From Axinella damicornis (Eukaryota > Porifera > Demospongiae > Axinellida > Axinellidae), in contig OZ007506.1 of NCBI GenBank assembly GCA_963931865.1, positions 5,184,696-5,248,695 on the forward strand: a DNA stretch of 64,000 nucleotides, in the 5' to 3' direction. The notes below the pieces were generated by a model. It worked only from the letters and a program-made list of their open reading frames with translations. It was not told the DNA's origin and ran no database searches. The number at the start of each line of letters is the position of its first letter. The first letter of the stretch is position 1. The translations under genes were made by a program, and so were the position numbers. Positions 1 to 9,356 of the stretch are shown here, in pieces.

Positions 1-11
1 AGTGGTGTGAC

Positions 12-70
12 TGTGTGGCCAAGTGGTTATAGCACTCGACTGAGAGGCCACAGGTTCGAGTCCCACCTAG
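12..70 (+). repeat. tRNA-like SINE head (remnant)
   Basis: Contains an A-box-like TGGCCAAGTGG at about 17 and a B-box-like GGTTCGAGTCC at about 52, spaced as in a tRNA gene (pol III internal promoter). The T stem next to the B box does not pair well and no good acceptor stem closes it, so a tRNA-derived SINE head or decayed tRNA is more likely than a working tRNA gene. Confidence 0.4.
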
Positions 71-447
71 TTTTCTGGTTTTCCCAGGAGCTCGAGAGGG
101 CTTCTAATAAGCAGTAGTTTGATTCCTGCCCATCTGGGAAAATTTCATAATAGTAGAGCTATAATGGTTAATTCAGTAGACCGACCCATTGTCATCATTT
201 GAGAATTAGAATAGGCCCATTGCACTTACATCATTTTTTGCGTGGCATCTCCGTTAGTCTAACAAGCTAGCCCTTCACTTTCTCCAGCACGTGATCGCTT
301 TCAGTATGCACGCGCGGAGAAGGAAACTTTGGACCACTTTGCTCTGTATGAAAGAATGCAATTAAGCTTAAGTCACGTCCGATAATCCAGTTGATTCCAG
401 CCCGCTAACCTCGTCGGCTGCTTGTACTTCTGTCTGTTTGGTTGTTG

Positions 448-627
448 TGCAGGAGAGCAGCAAATGCAGGCAACTTCAGTGATTTGAAAGATCACACGTG
501 ACAGCTGCAATCTTATTGCCTCCACCGGATTTTGAGTAGAGCCCAAGCAAAGTGGTCCAAAGTTACTAGACCCTCCTTTTCCCCGTGCGGTCACATGAGT
601 CAATCCGTGCTGGGGAAAATTCGTGGG
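448..627. repeat. Dispersed repeat, inverted copy at 14631-14813
   Basis: This stretch matches the reverse complement of 14631-14813. Shared blocks include GGAGAGCAGCAAA, GATCACACGTGACAGC (with changes) and CCTCCTTTTCCCC, and a block ending GCTGGGGAAAATT. The length is similar and the copies have diverged. No coding potential was seen; the element class is unknown. Confidence 0.6.
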
Positions 628-689
628 GCTAGCCTGCTAGACTAGCATTCCCATGCATGTGCCGCCATCTTGGTAATGAAGTATCGATC

Positions 690-780
690 GAAATGTGCCC
701 TGCATCACTGGTAAATAGCAAGGCCGTAGGAGTCACTGCGGCCGGTCCGGCCATGGCCGTACCGGTTTTGACCTTGCAAA
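690..780. repeat. GC-rich palindromic repeat end
   Basis: GGCCGTAGGAGTCACTGC followed by a palindromic CCGGCCATGGCCGTACCGG core. The same arrangement occurs in reverse complement near 11330-11375, so this looks like the terminus of a dispersed element. Between 780 and 1550 I see no convincing gene, only AT-rich unique-looking sequence. Confidence 0.4.
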
Positions 781-1555
781 AAAAATCCTATCGTGTGGGC
801 ATGTAGCTGCGAAAGTGCAATCGCTCGAGTGAGACCAGCACAGTCCGTAGTCTCGTTCCCATCGGGACCTGCAATCCTCGTACATCTGGAACTTGCAGTG
901 CAAAGCACGAAAGTGCCACTAGAGCCCATCCTGATAACTGAAAATGAAGGCAAAAAAATTCCGCACTTCGCATGGACTGATCACCACTACACACCTCTGA
1001 CACTGCCTTCAGCAGCGTGTAATTGAACATTGGCCGGACAGGTTTCTTTTTGCTTCCTACAGCCCTGAATAGCCTACATAATACATATCAATCCTATTTT
1101 CCAACACATACTAGGTGCATTGCAGAGATCACCAAAAATGCAAAACAGCCACCATTTTTTCTAAATTCTCAAAATAATGATGTCAGCTGCAACGTGTCTA
1201 TATGGAAATGTACACCAACATGGTGGCTGTTTTTTCAATTTATGGAAATAGCAGCTTCTATGGCAATCAGTATGTGTGGGTGGTTTAAGTAAAAACTGTA
1301 CCTTAATGATATTCATTTTCCAGTCAATTAAGGTGGGTGTGACTTTCTGTCTTTGTGCACTGATTATATATGCAAGCTAAAATTATATATATGCAAGTTA
1401 ACTACGTAGCTGCACATTCACAGGTGGGGACAGCCATTTGTATTCCTTTGTCTCTGAGGCTATAAAAATTTGTTTCAAAAGCATAAGGTACCGTTTTTAC
1501 TTGAACCACCCACATGTGTTGAGTCGAACGAAATATGATTGGGTAATAAACTATA

Positions 1556-1942
1556 CAGTAGAACCTGTCTATAGTTAGTCACGTTGGGACCAGTATCTTT
1601 TGGCCACCATAGACAGGTGGCTGCTCATTTTGTACTGGATTGTAGCGCAAATGGGACCAGCTGTATGACCCTAGATGGGTCAACGTGCAGATTGATAGTG
1701 TATGATGTGCCAGCAGTCAGATCCGGTCCAAGTTTAGGGGAGATCCTGGGCAAGAATCTGTCTGACATCCACCTTGAAATCCGGGATGTTGCCAGAGGGA
1801 GCTCTCCATGTGTACTAGCCCCTCCAAGTCTGGCCCTAGCCTGGCCTGGCCCCTGAGGAGTGAATGCTGCATTGAATGCATGAAAATGTGTTGTCTCAAG
1901 GGAAAGAGTTCCGTGACCACTATAGACAGGTTCTATGCACTG
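1556..1942. mobile_element. pogo/Tigger-like MITE (TA target site)
   Basis: A 387-bp non-coding element flanked by TA. The left end is CAGTAGAACCTGTCTATAG. The right end, in reverse complement, gives CAGTGCATAGAACCTGTC and so on, an inverted match with a 4-bp indel. CAGT(A/G)GAACC ends with a TA duplication are typical of pogo/Tigger (Tc1-mariner superfamily) elements. Its interior (about 1700-1915) is related to 27680-27940. Short open frames inside are spurious. Confidence 0.6.
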
Positions 1943-2054
1943 TATAACACTTACCGGTGATGAAGGGCATTTTTCAATCGATATCGATACTGCATGCGAT
2001 GCCAGATGGCAGCACATATAGCATATGGAAATGGCGTGAAAACATTACAATGGG

Positions 2055-2260
2055 TGTATACTATCTAAAATCTTGATTTGACACTTCCCCCAAAACTAAA
2101 TGGAACCCTATGTACCACACAGTAATACACTCACCTCAGTATAGTGGTATTGAGTTGCTGGCTGTTGATTACCAGGTCCAGCTACGCCTGAATATTACAC
2201 GGTGGCTTTTAATTACCCCTGCCTGTTTTTCTGCGTTTGATTTTACTCTGCTATGACCCT
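2055..2260 (+). repeat. Segment upstream of ISG12-like copy A, duplicated at 15545-15735
   Basis: The two stretches share TGACACTTC, then ATGGAACCCT, GTATAGTG, GTTGCTGGCTGTTGAT, ACACGGTGGC and CCTGCCTGTTTTTCTGC in the same order and orientation. They are paralogous flanks of the two ISG12-like loci, probably intron or promoter sequence. No exon could be supported in it. Confidence 0.6.
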
Positions 2261-2267
2261 CACATAG

Positions 2268-2748
2268 CTACTGAAAAGGATGGTACAGACACTGGAGGAC
2301 TAAATAATGGTAAACAAATTGGTTTTAATTACCCTGCCTGTTTTCTACATTAAATTTTGATTTACCATGCTTCTACCCTCACATAGCTACATGTACTGTA
2401 AAGGATACTACACACATCGGAGGACAGAATAATGGTAAACCTGGCTGGATGAAATCAGTCCCAGTTCTTCCCATTGTTGGTGCTGTTGCTGTTGGCACTG
2501 CATTCGTAGCTGTGCCTCCAATAGTCCTACCAATGCTTGGATTCGGTGCTGGTGGTGTTACAGGCGGGAGCATTGCTGCAATGGTGCAGGCAAAAATTGG
2601 GAATGTTGCTGCAGGAAGTCTGTTTGCTTATCTACAGAGTGCAGGAGCGACAGGCGTTGGGTTAGGAGCCACTAGAGCAGCCGCTGGAGCAGCCGCTGGA
2701 GCAGCCGGAGGAGAAGCTGTCAGGAGGTATGCTGCTTCCAAAGACTGA
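2268..2748 (+). CDS. ISG12/IFI27-like small membrane protein, copy A (two 3' exons)
   Basis: Modelled as 2268-2309 joined to 2387-2748, with CACATAG acceptors and a GTAAAC donor. The 42-nt first exon is symmetric (phase 1) and encodes a Thr/Asp/Gly-rich peptide (ATEKDGTDTGG-like). The last exon reads in frame through NNGKPGW into a glycine- and alanine-rich hydrophobic domain containing GFGAGGVTGGS, then GNVAAGSLFAYLQSAGA, and stops at 2746-2748. This matches the Ifi-6-16/ISG12 domain: about 80 residues, two hydrophobic helices, small residues, and a typical GNVAAGSL-A-LQS-GA signature. Family members in vertebrates sit in mitochondrial or nuclear/ER membranes and modulate apoptosis and antiviral responses; here that role is inference. 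The 5' exon with the start codon was not found and may lie upstream of 2055 or outside the window. A second locus is at 17707-19330. Confidence 0.72.
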
Positions 2749-3770
2749 GCTCTTTCCTGTGCCAGGGCATGACTGTTTTGCCATACCGTTGTGGTTAAAA
2801 ACTCGTTATTGTGTTGACAGCTTATGAATGTGTTACTAGTGGCCAGTGCTAGCTTATTGTTTGTGAAATGAAACTCTACTGTTACACATTTGATTATCAA
2901 CAGCCATATGAATAGTCACATCGTGCTGCTCCCCTTCTCCTAGATAGATCAGCTTTTGCCTTTTATAGGCTTGTAATTTGCCAGGACCAAACCCAAAGTC
3001 GTCATGAGCAAGAGGATCGGGATTTGCTGGTTGGATCAAAGCCCAACCAGGACACTAATTGCACTTGATCAGGTAGGCATTAGCCTCGTTCCCAGGCTCC
3101 CCCTGCGCGCGTGTATGTTTCGTTGCCACATGCGCAAGGGGGAGCCTGCATGGGAATGAGGTTAGGTAGGCAATCCACCTGTTTTCAGTTTGCATGGATG
3201 ACCTAATACAAAGAAATATTAATATTGCCAAATAATTGTTTGCAACGGCATTTCTCTGAACTGCATGCAAGACCGCGCTCAGGACTCATAATTAAAGGTA
3301 CCAGGGAGGCACAGATGTAGTCATAACAATTATAATAGTTTCTGCATGGATTGTACGATTCACACATATCAGTTGGCAACTGCATTCTGAGAGTTGCCAT
3401 GCATGCATGGTATAATTATTATAACTTGATAGGGCAAACTCACCTTACAATGATGCCTGGAGGTCAATCTTATTACTCCACTTCATAGGTCGATATATAC
3501 TTCAGAAGACTTGGACAGCTTGTACTTATAGCTAGCGTCATTCCCATGCAATGTTGCTTGTAGGCAGCTAGTTTGTGGCTTATACCAATAATTAAACGAT
3601 AATCCGTTTGGGCTAATGCCATAATTACGATGACGTGTATATTTAAAGGACAGTTTGCAAAACTGAGCGAAAGGCAGTGATCGTAATTCTGTTGCTGAAA
3701 CTTTTCATCAGCTGCACAGCATTAATAATTATATACTAGCCCTAGACAACTACCACACAACTATGTTTCA
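2749..3770 (+). repeat. 3' flank of ISG12-like copy A, duplicated at 19331-20170 and 31850-32200
   Basis: The start (CTGTGCCAGGGCATGACTG) matches 19336 onward. The later part (GGGCAAACTCACC, ACTTCAGAAGACTTGGA, CATCAGCTGCACAGCATTAA) matches both 19910-20150 and 31880-32190. It probably contains the 3' UTR plus intergenic sequence. Three related copies show segmental duplication of the locus. Confidence 0.65.
3080..3166. mobile_element. Hairpin MITE, GTTCCCAGGC family
   Basis: TAGCCTCGTTCCCAGGCTCC at the left pairs with GGAGCCTGCATGGGAATGAG at the right across a short loop. Related GTTCCCAGG or GGGAACGAGGCTA hairpins recur at 11130, 12590, 15366, 16700 and, as single ends, near 22250, 28280 and 30805. 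Confidence 0.5.
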
Positions 3771-3792
3771 GTTTAGTGGGGCTGGTCCTTGT

Positions 3793-3940
3793 TGTAATGT
3801 TTAGCGCATCGCCATTTGATAGTAGTAACTGGCAGAACTTCAGTATTGATGAATTGGTGGGTCTGACTTACATTCTCACAAGTCGTGTAACTTATGTAAT
3901 TAGTGTGACATTGTGTGTGACATTGTGTCCATACACTACA
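3793..3940 (-). repeat. 3' LTR of the first LTR element
   Basis: 148 bp, beginning TGTAATGTTTAGCGCATCGC and ending CACTACA on the plus strand. Compared with the other LTR it lacks about 50 bp (the AATCACAATGGAGCC... block), so the two LTRs have diverged since insertion. Confidence 0.85.
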
Positions 3941-3957
3941 TCTCCTCCTCTTCCTCA
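3941..3957 (-). other. Polypurine tract of the first LTR element
   Basis: On the minus strand this reads GAGGAAGAGGAGGAGA directly next to the 3' LTR, the expected position for the plus-strand primer of an LTR element. Confidence 0.7.
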
Positions 3958-5750
3958 GAATTCATAAGTACAGTTCATGAAATCGTTCCGGTGGTCTGCG
4001 GACACGCTGAGGGTAACGTCGAGGTGGTGGAGTACGTGAGGCAGTATTATCAACCACAGAAGACGCTTCGCTTGGAATTTCAGGGGTGTCTGGTTGTTCG
4101 TCGTTAACAGGGACAATGTCACAACAGGAAGAGACGAACTCTGGTCTTCATCAGACAGAGATGATGGCATCAATCGAAAGTCATCAATGTGTGTGTCTGG
4201 AACAGCAGTCTCTTCCTCTTCTTGTGGACTGTCAATGGTCTGCCGAAGGTGGTCAACATGTCTAGTGCAAGTCATGGTTCTTCTTCTGGCTGGCTTGCTT
4301 CTGAGAAACAGCAACTCCAAGATCAGGTCTCAGCAGATCTAATCTCGTTCGGAGACTTCGATGGAGGAACAACTCACTTGGAGTTGTATTGGTGATAGAG
4401 TGATGCGTGGAGCGGTACGAGGAGAGAAAGTTCATGAACTTTGCACATGAGGATCAGCAAAATTGCTACTCTTCAAGGCTTTCTCGAGCGTACGCACAAA
4501 GCGCTCAGATGTAGTAGAGGACATTGAAATGACCTCAGGCCACTTAGAATGAGCATCCACAATGACAACATTCTTCCATCCACTGGACCGGCATAATCCA
4601 CATGGATGCATTGCCATGGCAGCGAAGGCCAAAGCCACGGGTGGAGTGGTGCCATGGCCGGCATGCTGTGGCATGATTGACATTTCTGGCAGCTCCTGAC
4701 AAAGGTCTCGAGGTCCCCATCCAACCCCGGCCACCAGACATAGCTCCGTGCAACGGCCTTCATCCAGACAATGCCTGAGTGACTCTGGTGTAGCTCCTTC
4801 AGAACCTTCTGCACAGTGGCTATTCCAAGGGATCTCCAGTCAAGGCAAATGTGCTGCAACCAGCTCCTTCCAAGCAAAGCTGGTCCATTTCCCTGTACCA
4901 CATACAAGATTAGAGCATGGGTATTCTCCTGATAGGTCACCTCCACTGCGATCTCCCCAAGCACAGGAATGGCCTCATCCGTATAGGTCCTTAGCTTGAT
5001 GCTAGTCTGCTGGAGTGAGACTTTTGGAAAGAGCTGCTTCTGGGTCAGTGCGGAGATCAGTATGGAAACTGCCGCACCTGTATCAACCTCCATGGTCAAT
5101 GGAGTTCCGTTGATATGCAAGTGCACAGTAATAGGACGAGCCTCACTGTCTTTGATCTGGCACACCATGAGGCTGTCATCTGCACTGTCTGAATCTCTGT
5201 CAGCTTGCACCCACTTCGCTTCAGCTTCCCGCCCGGTTCCTGGTTCTCTCAGGGTCTTGGGTGGAGCTCCTTTCGAACGGCACACTCGAGCGATGTGTCC
5301 CTTGCGCCCGTAATGGCATTCTGCATCCGACTTGAAACGGCGCTGGCACTCCCAAGGCAAGTGGTTTTTTCCTCCACAGCGGTAGCATCCCTCAGCCTTC
5401 CTGTTAGACACAGAGACACTCTCCACACTGAAAAAGTGGAAGTATCAAGTTGCTGCATATTGCGTGCAGCGGCTTCCTGATTCTGGGCTATCTCAAGGGC
5501 CCACTTCGGAGTGAGGTCTGACTTTGAGAGCAAATGCGTCGCTTCACTCCTCAACCCCGCGCTCACGACCTCTATGTCGCAGCGGTCCCGGTCACTGGCT
5601 CATCAGTTAGTGTAGCCGCCTCGTGGGCTGTGACTGTTTGTCGAGGAACCCTCATCTCCTCGCACGTAGTCCCTGACTTCCTTGCGGTCCCTGACACTGC
5701 TCTGTCAGGACCTCTCAGTCTCTTCCTTGCGGTCCCTGACACGGGTTGGT
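3958..5750 (-). pseudogene. Gypsy gag-pol remnant: zinc knuckles, protease, partial integrase
   Basis: Reading the minus strand there is a gag tail (about 5750-5430), then a CCHC knuckle CYRCGGKNHLPWEC and a second knuckle with one cysteine replaced by glycine. Next come an aspartic protease with EVDTGAAVSI (about 5100), the integrase zinc-finger region (HQSHSG ... CQKCQ, about 4800-4680), and the start of the integrase core (HVDYAGP, then DAHSKWPE in another frame, about 4600-4540). A C-terminal RHVDHLRQ block lies near 4250. Frames shift at least twice (near 5430 and 4600). Reverse transcriptase and RNase H, normally between protease and integrase, are absent: protease runs straight into the integrase finger. 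It is a dead copy related to, but distinct from, the element at 23519-26245. Confidence 0.8.
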
Positions 5751-5779
5751 AGCTAGATAAGTACTTTATGAAGGAAAAG

Positions 5780-6640
5780 ATCCGTTTACTATATGGGTCT
5801 GTTTTATGTACATCAGGCCCCTTTACTATAATTATGGGTCTGTTTTATGTACTAACTATTAAGGGTCTGTTTTATGTACATGAGACCCCTATACTATAAG
5901 GGTCTTTCTTATGTCAGCAGACCCCTATACTATGGGTCTGTCTTATGTACTCTGCTCATCTAATGTGCAGGAACTTACCCATGCTCCACCCATCTACATA
6001 AGAGAGACCCATTATATATGCTACGTCTGGTGCTATATAATGGGTCCTTCTTATGTACTTTGATTACCTACCAATTATGCAGGGGCAGCCCTTGCTACAT
6101 AAGAGAGAATTATACATGCTAGGTCTGGTGCTATATAATGGGTCCTTCTTATGTACTTTGATTACCTACCAATTATGCAGGGGCAGCCCTTGCTACATAA
6201 GAGAGACCCATTATACATGCTAGGTCTGGTGCTATATAATGGGTCCTTCTTATGTACTTTGATTACCTACCAATTATGCAGGGGCAGCCCTTGCTACATA
6301 AGAGAGACCCATTATACATGCTAGGTCTGGTGCTATATAATGGGTCCTTCTTATGTACTTTGATTACCTACCAATTATGCAGGGGCAGCCCTTGCTACAT
6401 ACATAATGTACCATTACCATGACACATTTCAAGCAATTTTTTCCAGGAGCCCCACCCACTTTTGCTCTCAGCACACAGGAGCCCCACCCACTCATGCTAG
6501 GGCCACAAGAGTATTGTTGTATGCAGCTAATCAAATCAGGGGCAGCCCTAGCTACATAAGAGTGACCCATTATATATCCTAGGTATATAATGGGTCCTTC
6601 TTATGTTCTTTGATTACGTACCAATTATGCAGGGGCTGCC
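5780..6640. repeat. Satellite of ~100-bp units with internal inverted repeats
   Basis: At least four units of about 98-102 bp (starts of GGGTCCTTCTTATGTACTTT near 6042, 6140, 6241 and 6342), with a diverged copy near 6590 and a degenerate leader rich in GGGTCTGTTTTATGTAC from 5800. Each unit pairs TACATAAGAGAGACCCATTA with TAATGGGTCCTTCTTATGTA, so it can fold into a hairpin. GGAGCCCCACCCAC blocks follow at 6440-6495 and 6690-6740. It probably arose by tandem amplification of a hairpin MITE. Confidence 0.75.
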
Positions 6641-7061
6641 CGTGTTACATACTGTTTCCATGACACATTTCAAGCAATTATTTTTTTTTCTAGGAGGAGC
6701 CCCACCTACTTTTGCCCTCAGTGCACAGGAACCCCACCCACTGCTGCTGGAACATCTTACAAGAGGCTTAGCTATCCACTCCTAGATCTTGTGGTGCACG
6801 AGCACATATTAGCTATTAGCTAATTTTATTTATTATATACATGTATGCATAGCGCAGATAGCGCAGCGTCGGATCAGCCCCCTAGTTACAGACCTGAAAT
6901 TGAATATCGCAGCTGTAATATTTATAAATAATTATTGATAATGTGTTATTATTGTGATTATAAGAATCTGTCAACTATTCTTGGCGCCAGAAAAATAGCT
7001 CCGGTCGGGTAGGCTAGCCATAGCTAGCCCTACGGTCACGTTTCCAGGAGTTGCAAGTGCG

Positions 7062-7231
7062 ATGTCCGAGACCTGCTTCCTCTGCGATGAGGGGGGGACA
7101 ATGCTTTGCAGAGACTGCAAGCCTGGGATGAACACGTTCTGCGATTCCTGCAATGAGTTTTTCCACAAACGCCACGACCGTATTCACCACGAAAGAGCAA
7201 GACTGTCATTGGACTGCACATCTTGCCAAGA
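7062..7231 (+). CDS. B-box zinc-finger exon (5' exon)
   Basis: An ATG at 7062 opens MSETCFLCDEGGTMLCRDC, followed by CDSCNEFFHKRHDRIHH. The C-x2-C, C-x2-C, C-x2-C and H-x3-H..HH spacing is that of a B-box type zinc finger, as in TRIM-like and other adaptor proteins where it binds two zinc ions and supports protein-protein contacts. A donor (GA|GTAAGG) follows CTSCQ; without splicing the frame would stop at 7233-7235 giving 57 residues. The exon ends in phase 2 and joins well to 7602-7696. The exon lies inside the bounds of the LTR element and on the opposite strand, which is odd for a host gene. No RING or coiled coil was found, so the rest of the protein is uncertain. Confidence 0.6.
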
Positions 7232-7601
7232 GTAAGGGTTAATATACCTAGGTGTTGGTAGCTGCAGCTCTCAGTCAAAATAGAATTTCACATTACTTGT
7301 GACGGTATACTATGTTGCACTCTCATACTGTTGTTAATATTGTTGGGCAAAGTGAAGAGTGAAGCAACACTGCACTTATACGTAAGTGGTGCTGCATAAC
7401 CGCGTACTCACGAACTCTAAGTGTGGCTTCTGTAAAGCACCCCAAAAGAGGCTTGCTTTCTAAGTATGGTACTGATTTTGCTATACAATATTCACCTGCA
7501 CAGTATCGGAACCTTGGCTTCACAGAGGGACAGAGCAGCAAGTGAAGGTGCTTCACTATGGCATTTTCATTAATCTAAGGATTGTATACAAATTCCTTCA
7601 G

Positions 7602-7696
7602 CGCAATAATGTTTTCCACAGGAATCTGTAAAAACAGCAGTGATGTTTATCCAACAAGTATACACGAGGGTGTTGATGCTGTTGAAGATGTTTCAG
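7602..7696 (+). CDS. Probable second exon of the B-box gene
   Basis: Acceptor AAATTCCTTCAG|CGC and donor TCAG|GTATAA bound 95 nt. Joined to the B-box exon (phase 2), the frame stays open and encodes a linker beginning DAIMFSTGICKNSSDVY, ending in phase 1. A nearer acceptor (TTTTCCACAG at 7620) would introduce a stop in this frame, so 7602 is preferred. Phase 1 is shared by the microexons at 17707 onward and by the Death-domain exons at 28213 onward, so the downstream partner cannot be decided from sequence alone. Confidence 0.4.
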
Positions 7697-8206
7697 GTAT
7701 AATAAACATGCAGCGGGTGATGAATCTGTACCTAACTAACTTGAGAGATGAATCTGTATGAAATTAATATGTGATGGCTAGCTAATATTGGTAGTCGTAT
7801 GGTTGAACTGCTATATGACAACACTATAGCTACAAAGTTAAACTGCACAATGCTACTTCCTTACATATATAATGGGGTCCCAGTTATTAAAGTCGAAAAT
7901 ACATGCCAGGCATTTCTGAAAGTTTTCAACATGATGTTACTCTGGCAACCACTTAAGTAGGTATAATTATCGATGTAAGTGTGACACATTATAAACTTTG
8001 TGCTTCCCTTCTACTGATTAGGATGCTTACTTAGGATGCTTACTCTTACATAGGGATAATAATCATCAGGCTCAGTTTAAGTACCATACTTATTGAATTT
8101 TGCTCTTGTACTGTAGTTAATTTATGTTGCATTTAGTTGTATTATAGTCATTTTGGGTATGCACTTGATTAGCTGTATGCATGCCCAGTACCGTATGTAC
8201 AAACTT
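7697..8206. other. No gene recognised
   Basis: AT-rich sequence with no supported exon, RNA gene or repeat; possibly an intron of the B-box gene. Confidence 0.3.
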
Positions 8207-8280
8207 CACCCTTTTACGTTAGGCTACCTTTAACCGTCGGGGGCCCCCGACGGTTAAAGGTAACCTAACATAAAAGGGTG
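8207..8280. repeat. 74-bp near-perfect palindrome
   Basis: CACCCTTTTACGTTAGGCTA pairs with TAACCTAACATAAAAGGGTG around a GGGGGCCCCC centre at 8239-8248. Almost no loop and few mismatches, so it would extrude as a hairpin; consistent with a very short foldback MITE. Confidence 0.8.
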
Positions 8281-8299
8281 TCTGCTACCTTAATAGAAA

Positions 8300-9010
8300 T
8301 AACTAACTCTTTATTCACTGGACCAGTGGACTGGATATTTTGGGGGCGATAGCTGGCTCTGCTGTGGTGTAGAAACTGGCTAGTTACCACTAGCCTATAG
8401 CTACTCACAACCAGCTCTGGCTGAGTATATCGGGTGTCCTTCTTCGTAGTCTTAGGAGCACATAGCTGTACCCAAGTTCCATGATCGCCATGCTAACATG
8501 TAAAAATTGTGCCGGCTAATTACTAGTTTACAGTATCATTATGGCCATACAATCAGAGATAAAATAAATTGTACCTAATTAATGATAGTTCCGTACCTTG
8601 CTGACATGTAAACGGCACTATCTGATATGCATGTCCATAGCCATTGCATGACTCTACTGCCAATGACAGAGTGCACGTGCTATGAGTTTGGGCTCACATT
8701 GACCAGACAGAATTTCAGCAGAGCTGGTCACAGCAAAATCAAGAAGCAGTAACTCCAGTCCAGTCCAGTCCAGTGAATAAAGACACCCCGATTATTCTGG
8801 AACCATATGACCACCTTCAGGCCAAGATAAGAAATTTGTACCTAATTAAATCTAAGTTCCACGATCGCAATGCTAACATGTAAAAAATGTGCTGGCTAAT
8901 TAGTATCATTATGGCCATGCTAATTCTGAGATAAAATAAATTGTACCTCCTAATTAATGATAGTGCCGTAATGGCATGTAAATTTTTTGGCGGCTAATTT
9001 AATTAAGGTC
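8300..9010. repeat. Duplicated and inverted repeat fragments
   Basis: A block around 8478-8610 (GATCGCCATGCTAACATGTA ... AATTGTACCTAATTAATGAT) is repeated with changes at 8860-8985. The sequence TTATTCACTGGAC near 8311 is inverted at 8765-8785 (GTCCAGTGAATAA). This is transposon-derived material without coding sequence. Confidence 0.55.
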
Positions 9011-9140
9011 CGCACCACCAGTGGTCTGCAGCACCGTCTCTTGACGGGGGAGCCGGTCCTCTCCGCCTGGTCTGCAGCACCGTCCATCCACTTGCACGCC
9101 CGCGCTAGCTCCACCTAGCCGGGGAGATCCCATCCTTCAA

Positions 9141-9153
9141 CTTGTCGCCAAAA
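9141..9153 (-). other. Candidate primer-binding region of the first LTR element
   Basis: On the minus strand the 5' LTR ending CATTACA is followed by TTTGGCGACAAG. The second element in this window has the same arrangement (TTTGGCGACGAGG). The priming tRNA was not identified. Confidence 0.5.
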
Positions 9154-9351
9154 TGTAATGTTTAGCGCATCGCCATTTGACAGTAGTAACTGGCAGAACT
9201 TCAGTATTGATAAATTGGTGGGTCTGACTTACAATCACAATGGAGCCTTCACATAATGGACATAATTATGCACTGAGACAACATTCTCACAAGTCGTGTA
9301 ACTTATGTAATTAGTGTGACATTGTGTGTGACATTGTGTCCATACACTACA
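9154..9351 (-). repeat. 5' LTR of the first LTR element
   Basis: 198 bp with the same TGTAATG...CACTACA ends as the copy at 3793-3940 plus an internal 50-bp stretch missing there. It cuts the Ig-receptor pseudogene exon that resumes at 9357. Confidence 0.85.
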
Positions 9352-9356
9352 CTTGT

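Larger units (their letters stand above)
3788..9356 (-). mobile_element. Gypsy-type LTR retrotransposon, degraded (with 5-bp target duplication)
   Basis: Two related LTRs (3793-3940 and 9154-9351), both TGTAATG...CACTACA, are flanked by the direct repeat CTTGT (3788-3792 and 9352-9356). The related Ig-receptor gene at 33340-33360 reads GGTCCTTGTGAATT without the element, giving a paralogous empty site. On the minus strand the element has a TTTGGCGAC primer-site region after the 5' LTR and a polypurine tract before the 3' LTR. Only the last part of gag and parts of protease and integrase remain; reverse transcriptase and RNase H are missing. The 5' half (about 5750-9010) is unrelated sequence, including a satellite and B-box exons, so later insertion or capture occurred. 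Confidence 0.82.

Noticed and set aside
12..70. Functional tRNA gene at the window start
   Set aside because: A and B boxes are present but the T stem does not pair and no acceptor stem can be drawn; kept only as a SINE-like remnant.
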